Below are positions 1 through 6,510 of a stretch of 6,987 nt of DNA, one piece after another. Under the pieces are notes generated by a model. That model ran no database searches, was not told the origin of the DNA, and was given only the letters and a program-made list of their open reading frames with translations. The DNA is from Leptospiraceae bacterium (GTDB lineage: Bacteria; Spirochaetota; Leptospiria; Leptospirales; Leptospiraceae). Made by a program: the position numbers and the translations under genes. The DNA lies in the NCBI GenBank assembly GCA_027485405.1, contig JAIXRB010000164.1:1-6987 (forward strand), given 5' to 3'. The first letter of the stretch is position 1. Each line of letters opens with the position of its first letter.

Positions 1-1
1 A

Positions 2-1396
2 AAATTTTTTGCCGAACATCCTTTTTCATTGGATCTGGATTTAACCGAAAAAAAAAGCATAACCACATTGCTGAACGCGACTGTCACAAAACAGGGATTT
101 ACTGGATTTTGCAAAAGACTTTTACTGGAATCCGGCTCTGAACCTTTGCAACTACAAAGCAAAGTTCAAAAAATTGGAAAACTGAGAGCATTGGGGATTT
201 ACCTTAGATTGCTGACTCCGGAAGGAATCAAAGGGTATTGGGATCTACCTGAATTAAAAGAGACAAAAGCCATGCCGGGCTGGAGATCTATTCAATGGAT
301 TTTTCCTGCACTTGGAATCATTACACCTATTTGGTGCTTGGTTTCCCTTGTTTTTGGCTTACCTTTTGTTTCCCTGCTTCTCATGTCAAACTTGCTTTTA
401 TACTTGGCAAATATTAAGAATTTTGCACCTTACTGGAAAAACATTCAGAAATCGGAAGAACTTCTGCTTGGATTGGAACGGGCATGGCTGTTTATCGAAC
501 CAAAAGAGAGATTTGGCAAAACAGCCGCTTTCCGAGAGTTAAAAAAACTCCACAGTTCTTCGGCGCTTTTAATCACACCACTTCCAAGACTTATCCTCAA
601 TGTTTTCTTTCTTTGGGATTTTTGGAAGGTAAAGGCTTGGAAAACTTGGGAGACAAGGTATTTTAATCTTTGGCAAAACTGGCATAAGGAATGGATTGAG
701 CTAGAAGAGTCTCTCTCCTTTGCTTTGTTCGCTGTCGTTTTTCCTGAGTCTGTTTTTCCTGAATTCTCAGCAACGGACAAGTTTCAGGGGAAGAACCTGG
801 CCCACCCAATTCTAAGAAAAGAAGATTGCATACGAAATGATCTGCCAATTGTCAAACCACCAGACTGCTTTGTGATTACCGGATCAAATATGAGCGGCAA
901 AACAACGTATATGCGTTCCGTTGCCCTTTCATTTTTGATAGGTGGTAGTGGTGGAACAGTGCTCGCTGATTCGATGAAGTTTGGAAAGTTCAAGATTTTT
1001 ACTATGATTCGCTCGCAAGACTCTTTAGAGAATGGGATCTCATACTTTTACTCAGAAGTGAAAAGAATAGGCGACATTTTCCGAGAGGTGAAAGAATCAA
1101 AAGTGACTTGTATCCTATTTTTGGATGAAATTTTAAAAGGAACAAATTCCAGGGAGCGAACCATTGCAACCCGCGAAATAATTAGAGTGTTTCAAGAATT
1201 GAATGCGATCATTTTTTTAACAACTCATGATATCAGTTTAACGGATATTCCTGGATGTAGAAACTTCCATTTCAATGAATCCACGAAAGAGAAAGAATTG
1301 TCCTTTGATTATATTTTAAAAGAAGGAATTTCGAGTTCAACCAATGCTTTAGAAATATTGAGGAAAGAAGGAATTCCCATTTCGGATTCTCTTTGA
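2..1396 (+). CDS. MutS-related membrane ATPase, 5' end outside window
   Basis: This is the C-terminal 464 residues of a MutS-family protein. The frame is open to the window edge, and the residues before the TTG at 29 fit the family (LDLDL, then a core-domain stretch SITTLLNATVTKQGF), so the true start is probably upstream. Numbering from position 2, the MutS ATPase domain has Walker A GSNMSGKTT (294-302), Walker B ILFLDE (371-376) followed by LKGTNSRER, and the TTHD switch (407-410). Residues about 97-137 are strongly hydrophobic and look like one long or two short membrane helices lying between the core and ATPase regions. Canonical MutS has nothing like this, and no mismatch-recognition domain is visible in this part. 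Such membrane-type MutS relatives are known as an uncharacterised family, and a role in mismatch repair is doubtful. The gene converges with the AsmA-like gene. Family assignment is firm, function is unknown. Confidence 0.85.
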   Translation, partial: KFFAEHPFSLDLDLTEKKSITTLLNATVTKQGFTGFCKRLLLESGSEPLQLQSKVQKIGKLRALGIYLRLLTPEGIKGYWDLPELKETKAMPGWRSIQWIFPALGIITPIWCLVSLVFGLPFVSLLLMSNLLLYLANIKNFAPYWKNIQKSEELLLGLERAWLFIEPKERFGKTAAFRELKKLHSSSALLITPLPRLILNVFFLWDFWKVKAWKTWETRYFNLWQNWHKEWIELEESLSFALFAVVFPESVFPEFSATDKFQGKNLAHPILRKEDCIRNDLPIVKPPDCFVITGSNMSGKTTYMRSVALSFLIGGSGGTVLADSMKFGKFKIFTMIRSQDSLENGISYFYSEVKRIGDIFREVKESKVTCILFLDEILKGTNSRERTIATREIIRVFQELNAIIFLTTHDISLTDIPGCRNFHFNESTKEKELSFDYILKEGISSSTNALEILRKEGIPISDSL

Positions 1397-1414
1397 GATT
1401 GAGATGAAAATAAT

Positions 1415-1439
1415 GCTTTGGTTGGGGGAACTACAAAGC
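1415..1439. terminator. Hairpin between convergent genes, possible bidirectional terminator
   Basis: GCTTTGGTT (1415-1423) pairs with AAC plus CAAAGC (1429-1431 and 1434-1439), giving nine base pairs, a GGGGG loop and a 2-nt bulge (TA). It fills most of the 49-base gap between two convergent stop codons, where a shared terminator is expected. The following U-tracts are poor in both directions (TTAAATT on +, ATTATTTT on -), so the call rests mainly on the stem and its position. Confidence 0.45.
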
Positions 1440-1445
1440 TTAAAT

Positions 1446-3515
1446 TCAGTTCTCTTTTTCCTTTGATTCTTTATCGCTAGAAAAGAGTCGACCCCAACTC
1501 TTTTTTACTCCATCTGTCACCCCATCCACTGCCTTATTCATATAATCGGAAAGAGCAGAACCTGCAATTCCTCCTACAGCAGTTCCCGCTGGTCCTGCCA
1601 GAAACAGAGTACCGGCGTAGACAGAACCCAACCAAATCGGATCAATAAATGGGTTGTTTTTATCGTATCTACCTCTGTATAAAATTGGCAATTTCAATGC
1701 TTTACCAGCTAATCCAGGCATTGCGATGGTAAATTGCATATCAATTCTTTTGTCGAGTCCAATCTGTCCTTTACCATCAATTGTAAAGCCATTTGCTTTT
1801 AAATCAAAAGAGGAAACTTTAATCACTTCTTTTTCATAGAATACCCCTAGATCCAGGGTTTTGTAAGGTGTGGATCGGTTTAAATCTATTCCTTTTAACG
1901 TGATCAAGGAACCGATTGAAGAAACTGGTTTGAGTATATTGGTATACTTCAACAATTCACCGTCTCGGGCGATGAGTTTTGTATTTAAACTTAAGTTTTG
2001 AGTAAACTGCTCCAGTTTGCTTCCATTGACTTCTAAATCAAAATCGCCATCAATGTTTCCTGTGATCACTTCTTCTTTATATTGATTGACTAAAAAGTCA
2101 TTGATATCAATTCCTTGCAATTTGCCAGTGATCAACAATTTGCCGAGATTTCCGTAAGTATAGTTCCCTCTAGCTCTTAAGTTTCCGCCGAACAACTTAA
2201 AATCCAATTTTTCCATTGTCACCAGATGGTAGCGATAGTTTACTTCTAAGTCGGCTTGATCAATCTCAAGATTTTTATATTTTGCTTTACTGATGTAAAA
2301 ATTTAGTTTTACAAGCATTCTCTGGTGATAACGTGTAGATGGGATGTTTCTAACTAAGATTGATCTTTCTAGATCTACATCGATCCACAAATAAGTAAGA
2401 TTTAATATGGAATCCACATCCATATAATCTGCCCTTGCCTCAAAATATATAATAGGTTTTTCGGTAAAGGTTACATAGCCAGAACCATAGAGTTTTGTAA
2501 CTCCGTCCCAACTGGCACGAATCTCATCGAAACCCAACTTTGATTGTTTTAGTGAATAGTAAATCCGCGTACTAATATTCACATCTGCAAAAGGAGCTTG
2601 TCCCTGAAAAGCAACATTCTTAATATTTATCTTTCGAATGTCGATGAAGAAGCTGTCATCGTCTCGCTTTCCAAAAGGGATAAAACCAGAAATCTTACCC
2701 TTTCTAAAATCAGTTCCTTTGAAAATAACTAAGATATCTTGGAGAAGATAGCCATCAAAATTAGTTAAAGTCAGATCTCCATCAAAGTGCAGGGATTCGT
2801 AGGTAATTAAATCTTCTGTGAATTGAAACTCGGAATTTAAGCGAATAGGTTCTCCATTTGCCTTTCCGAAAAGCATGATAGCGATTTTACGTTCTTTTTC
2901 TTCTATATCACAATTCAATTCATGTAAATATAGATCTACATTTCGAGAATACAAATCGTCTTTCCAACGAATCGTAAAATTTTTGATTTCGATTCGACTG
3001 GGAGTCAAACCAAAGATTTGTGAAAAATAAAGGTCACCAAACTCAGAATCGTTGACTGGGGCTGGAACAGTTTTTGCGGAAGGTATGGGTTTTATGGAAT
3101 TACTGGGAATTTGCGAAAAATCGAAGGATTCATCCTTGTTTCTAGTAAACTCTAATTCGCCAGTATGGAGAATGACTTTTCGGATTTCCAAAGGTTCCCC
3201 AAAAAGTACATTATAATAAATATCTACATAAGCTTTTTGAATAAATAGAACTTCATTTTTGGATTTCTGCACAGAGACCTTAGTCAAAGAGATTCCAGGA
3301 AATGGGAAAAAATGAGGTTCATAGTTCTGGAAATTGAAAGTCAATCCAGATTGCTTTTCTAACTCTTCTAAAATTTTGTTCTTATAAAAATCCGGGTCAT
3401 TGACCAAGGGATAGAGCAGAAAAAAAAGAGCACATGAAAAGACGAAAACAAAAGTCAAAAAAATTTGTCCCAGAAAGGCACGTACAATGGAAAGAAATTT
3501 AAATAAAATTCTCAT
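1446..3515 (-). CDS. AsmA-like membrane-anchored envelope protein
   Basis: A 689-residue protein of the AsmA-like type. Residues 11-36 form an uncleaved-looking hydrophobic N-terminal anchor. A conserved-looking AsmA N-terminal stretch follows (LEKQSGLTFNF, then FFPFPGISLTKVSV at about 69-82), then a long beta-rich region. Near residues 510-615 is an AsmA_2-type C-terminal part with repeated 'G..DGDFDLEVNGS', 'DGELLKY' and 'FTIDGKGQIGLD' elements. A Gly/Ala-rich hydrophobic segment (about 630-657) and a charged tail close the protein. AsmA-family proteins (AsmA, TamB, YhdP) span the periplasm and are linked to phospholipid transport to, or assembly of, the outer membrane. The exact role here is inferred. 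ATG at 3515 lies 3 nt after the stop of the OppF-like gene, with a weak AGAG upstream, so this looks like the last gene of the transporter operon. The closest subfamily is uncertain. Confidence 0.8.
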   Translation of the reverse strand: MRILFKFLSIVRAFLGQIFLTFVFVFSCALFFLLYPLVNDPDFYKNKILEELEKQSGLTFNFQNYEPHFFPFPGISLTKVSVQKSKNEVLFIQKAYVDIYYNVLFGEPLEIRKVILHTGELEFTRNKDESFDFSQIPSNSIKPIPSAKTVPAPVNDSEFGDLYFSQIFGLTPSRIEIKNFTIRWKDDLYSRNVDLYLHELNCDIEEKERKIAIMLFGKANGEPIRLNSEFQFTEDLITYESLHFDGDLTLTNFDGYLLQDILVIFKGTDFRKGKISGFIPFGKRDDDSFFIDIRKINIKNVAFQGQAPFADVNISTRIYYSLKQSKLGFDEIRASWDGVTKLYGSGYVTFTEKPIIYFEARADYMDVDSILNLTYLWIDVDLERSILVRNIPSTRYHQRMLVKLNFYISKAKYKNLEIDQADLEVNYRYHLVTMEKLDFKLFGGNLRARGNYTYGNLGKLLITGKLQGIDINDFLVNQYKEEVITGNIDGDFDLEVNGSKLEQFTQNLSLNTKLIARDGELLKYTNILKPVSSIGSLITLKGIDLNRSTPYKTLDLGVFYEKEVIKVSSFDLKANGFTIDGKGQIGLDKRIDMQFTIAMPGLAGKALKLPILYRGRYDKNNPFIDPIWLGSVYAGTLFLAGPAGTAVGGIAGSALSDYMNKAVDGVTDGVKKSWGRLFSSDKESKEKEN

Positions 3516-3518
3516 ACT

Positions 3519-4472
3519 CTATTGATTCAGAAAATGACAACTAAACTGATGCTCTTGGACACTGACCGAATTTGGAAATTCCATTTCACAAACCTCTTGT
3601 TTTTTGGGACAACGCGTATGAAAGTAGCATCCTTTCGGTTTGTTTAAGCTACTTGGAATTTCTCCTTTGATTACTTCTTTTTTAATTTTCCGAGTTTCAA
3701 TTTGAAACCCAGAAGAAAACAAAGCTTGTGTATACGGGTGTTTCGGAGAATTGAGAATTGAGGATTTACTTCCATTTTCTACAATTTTCCCAAGGTACAT
3801 AACCGCGATTTGATCTGAAACATACTTAACCAAATTGAGATCATGCGAAATAAACAAATAGGATAGATTTCGTTTTTCTTTTAAGTCCAAAAGAGTATTG
3901 ATCACTTGTGCTTGTGTGGAGACATCCAATGCAGATGTCGCTTCATCACAGATCAGTAAATCTGGATTGAGAACTAGTGCTCTGGCAATAGCGATTCTTT
4001 GCCTCTGGCCTCCCGAAAATTCATGTGGGTAACGGCTGAGAATTTCAGGGGATAGGTTTACTGCATCTAAAACTTCTTTAATTTTGTTTAGCTTTTCCGC
4101 CTTACTTTGGCCTGGCTCATGAATGTCCAAGCCTTCTCGAATGATTTGTTCGATAGTAAACCTGGGATTCAAAGAACCGTAAGGGTCTTGAAAAACCACC
4201 TGGATTTTTTTTCTAAAAGGGAGTCTTTTCTTTCCCGTCAAATTCTGGATAGGGGAGTCTTCATATAAAATTTCTCCGGATTCAATGGGAACCAAACCTA
4301 AGATTGCCCTTCCTAACGTTGATTTGCCGCAACCAGACTCGCCGACCAGTCCTACAATTTCTCCTTTGCCTATGGATAAGTTTGCGCCCTCTACGGCACG
4401 ATTGAGGGTTTTTTCCAAAGAAAGAAACTTGGAACTGCTGTAAGTTACACTTACATTTTTAATTTTAAGCAT
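3519..4472 (-). CDS. Peptide ABC transporter ATPase, OppF/YejF C-half-like
   Basis: Cytoplasmic ATP-hydrolysing subunit of a peptide importer, 317 residues from the ATG at 4472. All ABC motifs are intact: Walker A GESGCGKS (44-51), Q-loop Gln95 (VVFQDPYGSLNP), signature FSGGQRQR (152-159), Walker B LLICDEATSALD (Glu177) and H-loop His210 (FISHD). The C-terminal oligopeptide-transporter extension carries HPYTQAL (245-251) and four cysteines (282, 288, 295, 312). In some peptide transporter ATPases such cysteines are reported to hold an iron-sulfur cluster; that is not shown here. I prefer ATG 4472 over an upstream in-frame TTG at 4490. It gives the usual start (MLKIKNVSVTY), has GGATAA upstream, and overlaps the preceding stop by 8 nt (ATGCTTAA), suggesting translational coupling. 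It presumably pairs with the OppD-like protein as a heterodimer, together equivalent to the fused YejF of E. coli. Confidence 0.92.
   Translation of the reverse strand: MLKIKNVSVTYSSSKFLSLEKTLNRAVEGANLSIGKGEIVGLVGESGCGKSTLGRAILGLVPIESGEILYEDSPIQNLTGKKRLPFRKKIQVVFQDPYGSLNPRFTIEQIIREGLDIHEPGQSKAEKLNKIKEVLDAVNLSPEILSRYPHEFSGGQRQRIAIARALVLNPDLLICDEATSALDVSTQAQVINTLLDLKEKRNLSYLFISHDLNLVKYVSDQIAVMYLGKIVENGSKSSILNSPKHPYTQALFSSGFQIETRKIKKEVIKGEIPSSLNKPKGCYFHTRCPKKQEVCEMEFPNSVSVQEHQFSCHFLNQ
3840..3858 (-). repeat. 19-bp direct repeat, copy 1 (H-loop of OppF-like gene)
   Basis: The 19 bases at 3840-3858 are identical to 4798-4816. On the coding strand they encode the LFISHD H-loop in both ATPase genes, at the same codon phase. 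The identity reflects the shared motif of two paralogues and is a possible site for recombination between them. Confidence 0.7.
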
Positions 4473-5463
4473 GAGCTTTATCCAAGGCAAAGCACTCAGC
4501 AGAATGAGTCTTTGAGAGTTCGGTCGATTTGGGTTTAGAATCTTTGCATTTAGAAAGTCGTTCCGAACAACGATCTTGGAAGTGACAACCCACTGGGTAG
4601 TCTTTTGGAAGTGGGACTCTACCTTCGATGGCTCCTAGCCTAACTTTGGAGCTGTTGTTTTTGGGATAGGCTTGGATCAATGCCTTAGTATAAGGATGGG
4701 AGGGGTTGTCTAGAATCTCGTCAACAGTTCCCACTTCGACGAGTTTTCCCGCATACATAATTCCAATACGATTGGCGAGGTAAGAAACCAAGCCAATATC
4801 ATGCGAAATAAACAAAACACTTAAATTTCGGGACTTTTTTAGATCCAATATAAGTTCGATCAGTTGCAATTGAATTGTCACATCTATTGCAGATGTAGGT
4901 TCATCAGCAATAAGTAGCTTAGGATCAGTCATCAGTGCCATAGCAATGCTCGCTCGCTGTAGCATACCGCCAGATAGTTGGTTTGGGTATTGCTCGAGTC
5001 TTAGCTCAGGGTCTGAAATGCCCACAGTCTCCAGTAGGTATTTTGCTTTCTTTAAAGCCTCTGCCTCAGTTCCGAGTGAATGATACAAATAACTTTCTGT
5101 TAATTGATAGCCCAGTTTTTGCAAAGGATCAAAGGAACTGAAAGGCTCCTGAAAAACATACGCGATCTCTTTGCCTCTTACTCTTTGCAATTCGCTCATT
5201 TGAAGGGAAGCTAGGTCTTTGCCTCCAAACAGAATGTTTCCCGTTTTAAAGCGAGCAAGATTGCTTGGTAATAGGCGAGTCAAGGCTAGTGCTGTCATTG
5301 ACTTACCGCAACCGGACTCTAAAAACAAAAAAAAAATCTCCCCTGGTTGGATGCCGAAGCTGAGGTTCTGTAAAATGTTTAAATTGCCCTCTTCCGTTAT
5401 AAAATCAATAGAAAGGTCTTTGACCTCTAGAGTAAAGTTAGTATCCATCAATGAAACAGCCAT
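4465..5463 (-). CDS. Peptide ABC transporter ATPase, OppD/YejF N-half-like, with altered Walker A
   Basis: Partner ATPase of the peptide importer, 332 residues. ABC motifs in order: Walker A LESGCGKS (48-55), Q-loop Gln105 (VFQEPFSSFDP), signature LSGGMLQR (163-170), Walker B LLIADEPTSAID (Glu188) and H-loop His221 (FISHD). The C-terminal extension has HPYTKAL (256-262) and cysteines 293, 299, 306 and 324. The odd point is Walker A: the family pattern is GExxGLVGESGCGKS, whereas here it reads GEIFFLFLESGCGKS, so the first P-loop glycine is Leu48 and the glycine before it is Phe45. The catalytic Lys54 and Ser55 remain. A run of ten T lies at codons 43-46. ATG at 5463 overlaps the yejE-like stop by one base (TAATG), which supports this start and coupling. 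A second ATG at 5448 (MDTNFTLEV) is also possible. Function as a nucleotide-binding subunit is secure by family; whether the altered loop still binds ATP normally is unknown. Confidence 0.9.
   Translation of the reverse strand: MAVSLMDTNFTLEVKDLSIDFITEEGNLNILQNLSFGIQPGEIFFLFLESGCGKSMTALALTRLLPSNLARFKTGNILFGGKDLASLQMSELQRVRGKEIAYVFQEPFSSFDPLQKLGYQLTESYLYHSLGTEAEALKKAKYLLETVGISDPELRLEQYPNQLSGGMLQRASIAMALMTDPKLLIADEPTSAIDVTIQLQLIELILDLKKSRNLSVLFISHDIGLVSYLANRIGIMYAGKLVEVGTVDEILDNPSHPYTKALIQAYPKNNSSKVRLGAIEGRVPLPKDYPVGCHFQDRCSERLSKCKDSKPKSTELSKTHSAECFALDKAHA
4798..4816 (-). repeat. 19-bp direct repeat, copy 2 (H-loop of OppD-like gene)
   Basis: Identical to 3840-3858, 958 bases away, in the same codon phase. 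See the first copy. Recombination between the copies would delete 958 bases and leave an in-frame chimera of the OppD-like N-part and OppF-like C-part. Confidence 0.7.
5327..5336. repeat. Ten-base A tract in Walker A region of the OppD-like gene
   Basis: Ten consecutive A on the + strand (T on the coding strand) cover codons 43-46, just before the altered Walker A. After an interrupting C at 5326 comes another AAAAA. It is the longest homopolymer I noticed in the window. One base lost gives TGT TTT TAG; one gained gives a TAA seven codons on. It could therefore act as an on/off slippage site or mark a sequencing problem. Confidence 0.75.
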
Positions 5464-6509
5464 TATAGATATTCTACCTTTTCTTTGGGATCAAAGGCAT
5501 CCCGTAGCCCTTCTCCGACAAAGGCGGAGAGAAGAATGGTCAAAAACAAAGCAAAGGAAGGGAAAAAGATCAACCACCAAGCGGTCAAACGCTCACGTCC
5601 TTGTCCGATCAATTCGCCCCAAGAAGGATTGGGAGCAGGGATTCCATAACCCAAAAAGTCCAAAGCGCTTAACACAGAAATAGCGGAAATTAAGATAAAA
5701 GGAAGAAACGTGATCAGTGGGGTTAAGGCATTGGGCAACAAATGGCGCAAAATGATATTGGTTGAAGAAGCACCCATAGTTCTCGCAGAATCTACAAATG
5801 GCAAGGCTCTCAAGCGCAAGAATTCGCCTCGCATATAGTAGCTGAGACCTATCCAACTCAAGAAACCATAGGTCACAAGAAGGATCAAAAATCCCCTTCC
5901 AAAAAAGGATCCCATAATCAAAATCAAATACAAAAAGGGAATTGCCGAAAGAATCTCAATTAATCTCTGCAAAACCAAATCCAAACTTCCGCCAAAGTAA
6001 CCTTGTATGCCACCAACAATCGAAGCAATCAACACCTCAGTTAAAACCAATAGTAGGCTAAATGTCATAGCGAGACGGTATCCGTAAACGATTCGGGTAA
6101 AGACATCTCTCCCTCGATCGTCTGTGCCAAACCAATGATTTTTAGTAGGAGCAGAAGGAGGATTGGACCCTGGCTCCAAACTCTCTAAGTTGTCTTCGTT
6201 GACTCCAAAGGGAATCGGAGGAAAAAGCATCCAATTCCCAGGACTTTGAAAGCCCTCTCTTTCTTTTAAGATTCGCTTATAGTTGGGTTCCGTTTCATAC
6301 TGACCACCAAACGTCTTATCGGCGTAAAAGAAAAAAACGGGGGAATAGAGCGAACCTTCCCATTTGACTAAGAGAGGTTTGTTGTTTAACAACAAGGGAG
6401 AGAAAAGCGAAATGACATACGTCCAGAGTATCAAATGAAACGACAAGTAGGCTCTTCTGTTTTTTTGAAATTTTTTGAGCTTTCTTTGGATGGCTGGATT
6501 CAAAATCAT
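5463..6509 (-). CDS. yejE: Peptide ABC transporter permease, YejE/OppC-like
   Basis: Inner-membrane permease subunit, 348 residues from ATG 6509. The N-terminus resembles E. coli YejE (basic QRKLKKFQKNRRAYLS, then KPLLVKWEGSLYSPVF and TFGGQYETEPNYK). A hydrophobic segment at 21-41 is followed by a long periplasmic part (about 42-143) ending in NHWFGTDDRGRDVFTRIVYGYR. Further membrane segments lie near 145-168, 182-202, 206-226, 262-284 and 312-334. The EAA loop that docks on the ATPases is at about 236-262 (FVDSARTMGASSTNIILRHLLPN). It ends AFDPKEKVEYL, as YejE ends in AFDPNK. The in-frame TTG at 6518 would add MNS and overlap the yejB-like stop, but the ATG one base after that stop aligns better with YejE. 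A YejE-type peptide or microcin C-like import role is inferred from these hallmarks. The substrate itself cannot be read from sequence. Confidence 0.92.
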   Translation of the reverse strand: MILNPAIQRKLKKFQKNRRAYLSFHLILWTYVISLFSPLLLNNKPLLVKWEGSLYSPVFFFYADKTFGGQYETEPNYKRILKEREGFQSPGNWMLFPPIPFGVNEDNLESLEPGSNPPSAPTKNHWFGTDDRGRDVFTRIVYGYRLAMTFSLLLVLTEVLIASIVGGIQGYFGGSLDLVLQRLIEILSAIPFLYLILIMGSFFGRGFLILLVTYGFLSWIGLSYYMRGEFLRLRALPFVDSARTMGASSTNIILRHLLPNALTPLITFLPFILISAISVLSALDFLGYGIPAPNPSWGELIGQGRERLTAWWLIFFPSFALFLTILLSAFVGEGLRDAFDPKEKVEYL

Positions 6510-6510
6510 A

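Noticed and set aside
29..31. TTG as the start of the MutS-related gene
   Set aside because: The frame stays open to the window edge and the family's core region has already begun, so the gene very probably starts outside the window.
445..780. 111-codon open frame on the - strand inside the MutS-related gene
   Set aside because: Shadow of a gene with clear family motifs; no ribosome site or domain.
4488..4490. TTG as the start of the OppF-like gene
   Set aside because: The ATG at 4472 gives the usual N-terminus, has GGATAA upstream and makes the typical 8-nt overlap. The six added residues do not resemble the family.
5219..5683. 154-codon open frame on the + strand across the OppD-like and YejE-like genes
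   Set aside because: Antisense to two well-supported genes, with a basic, low-complexity sequence and no recognisable domain.
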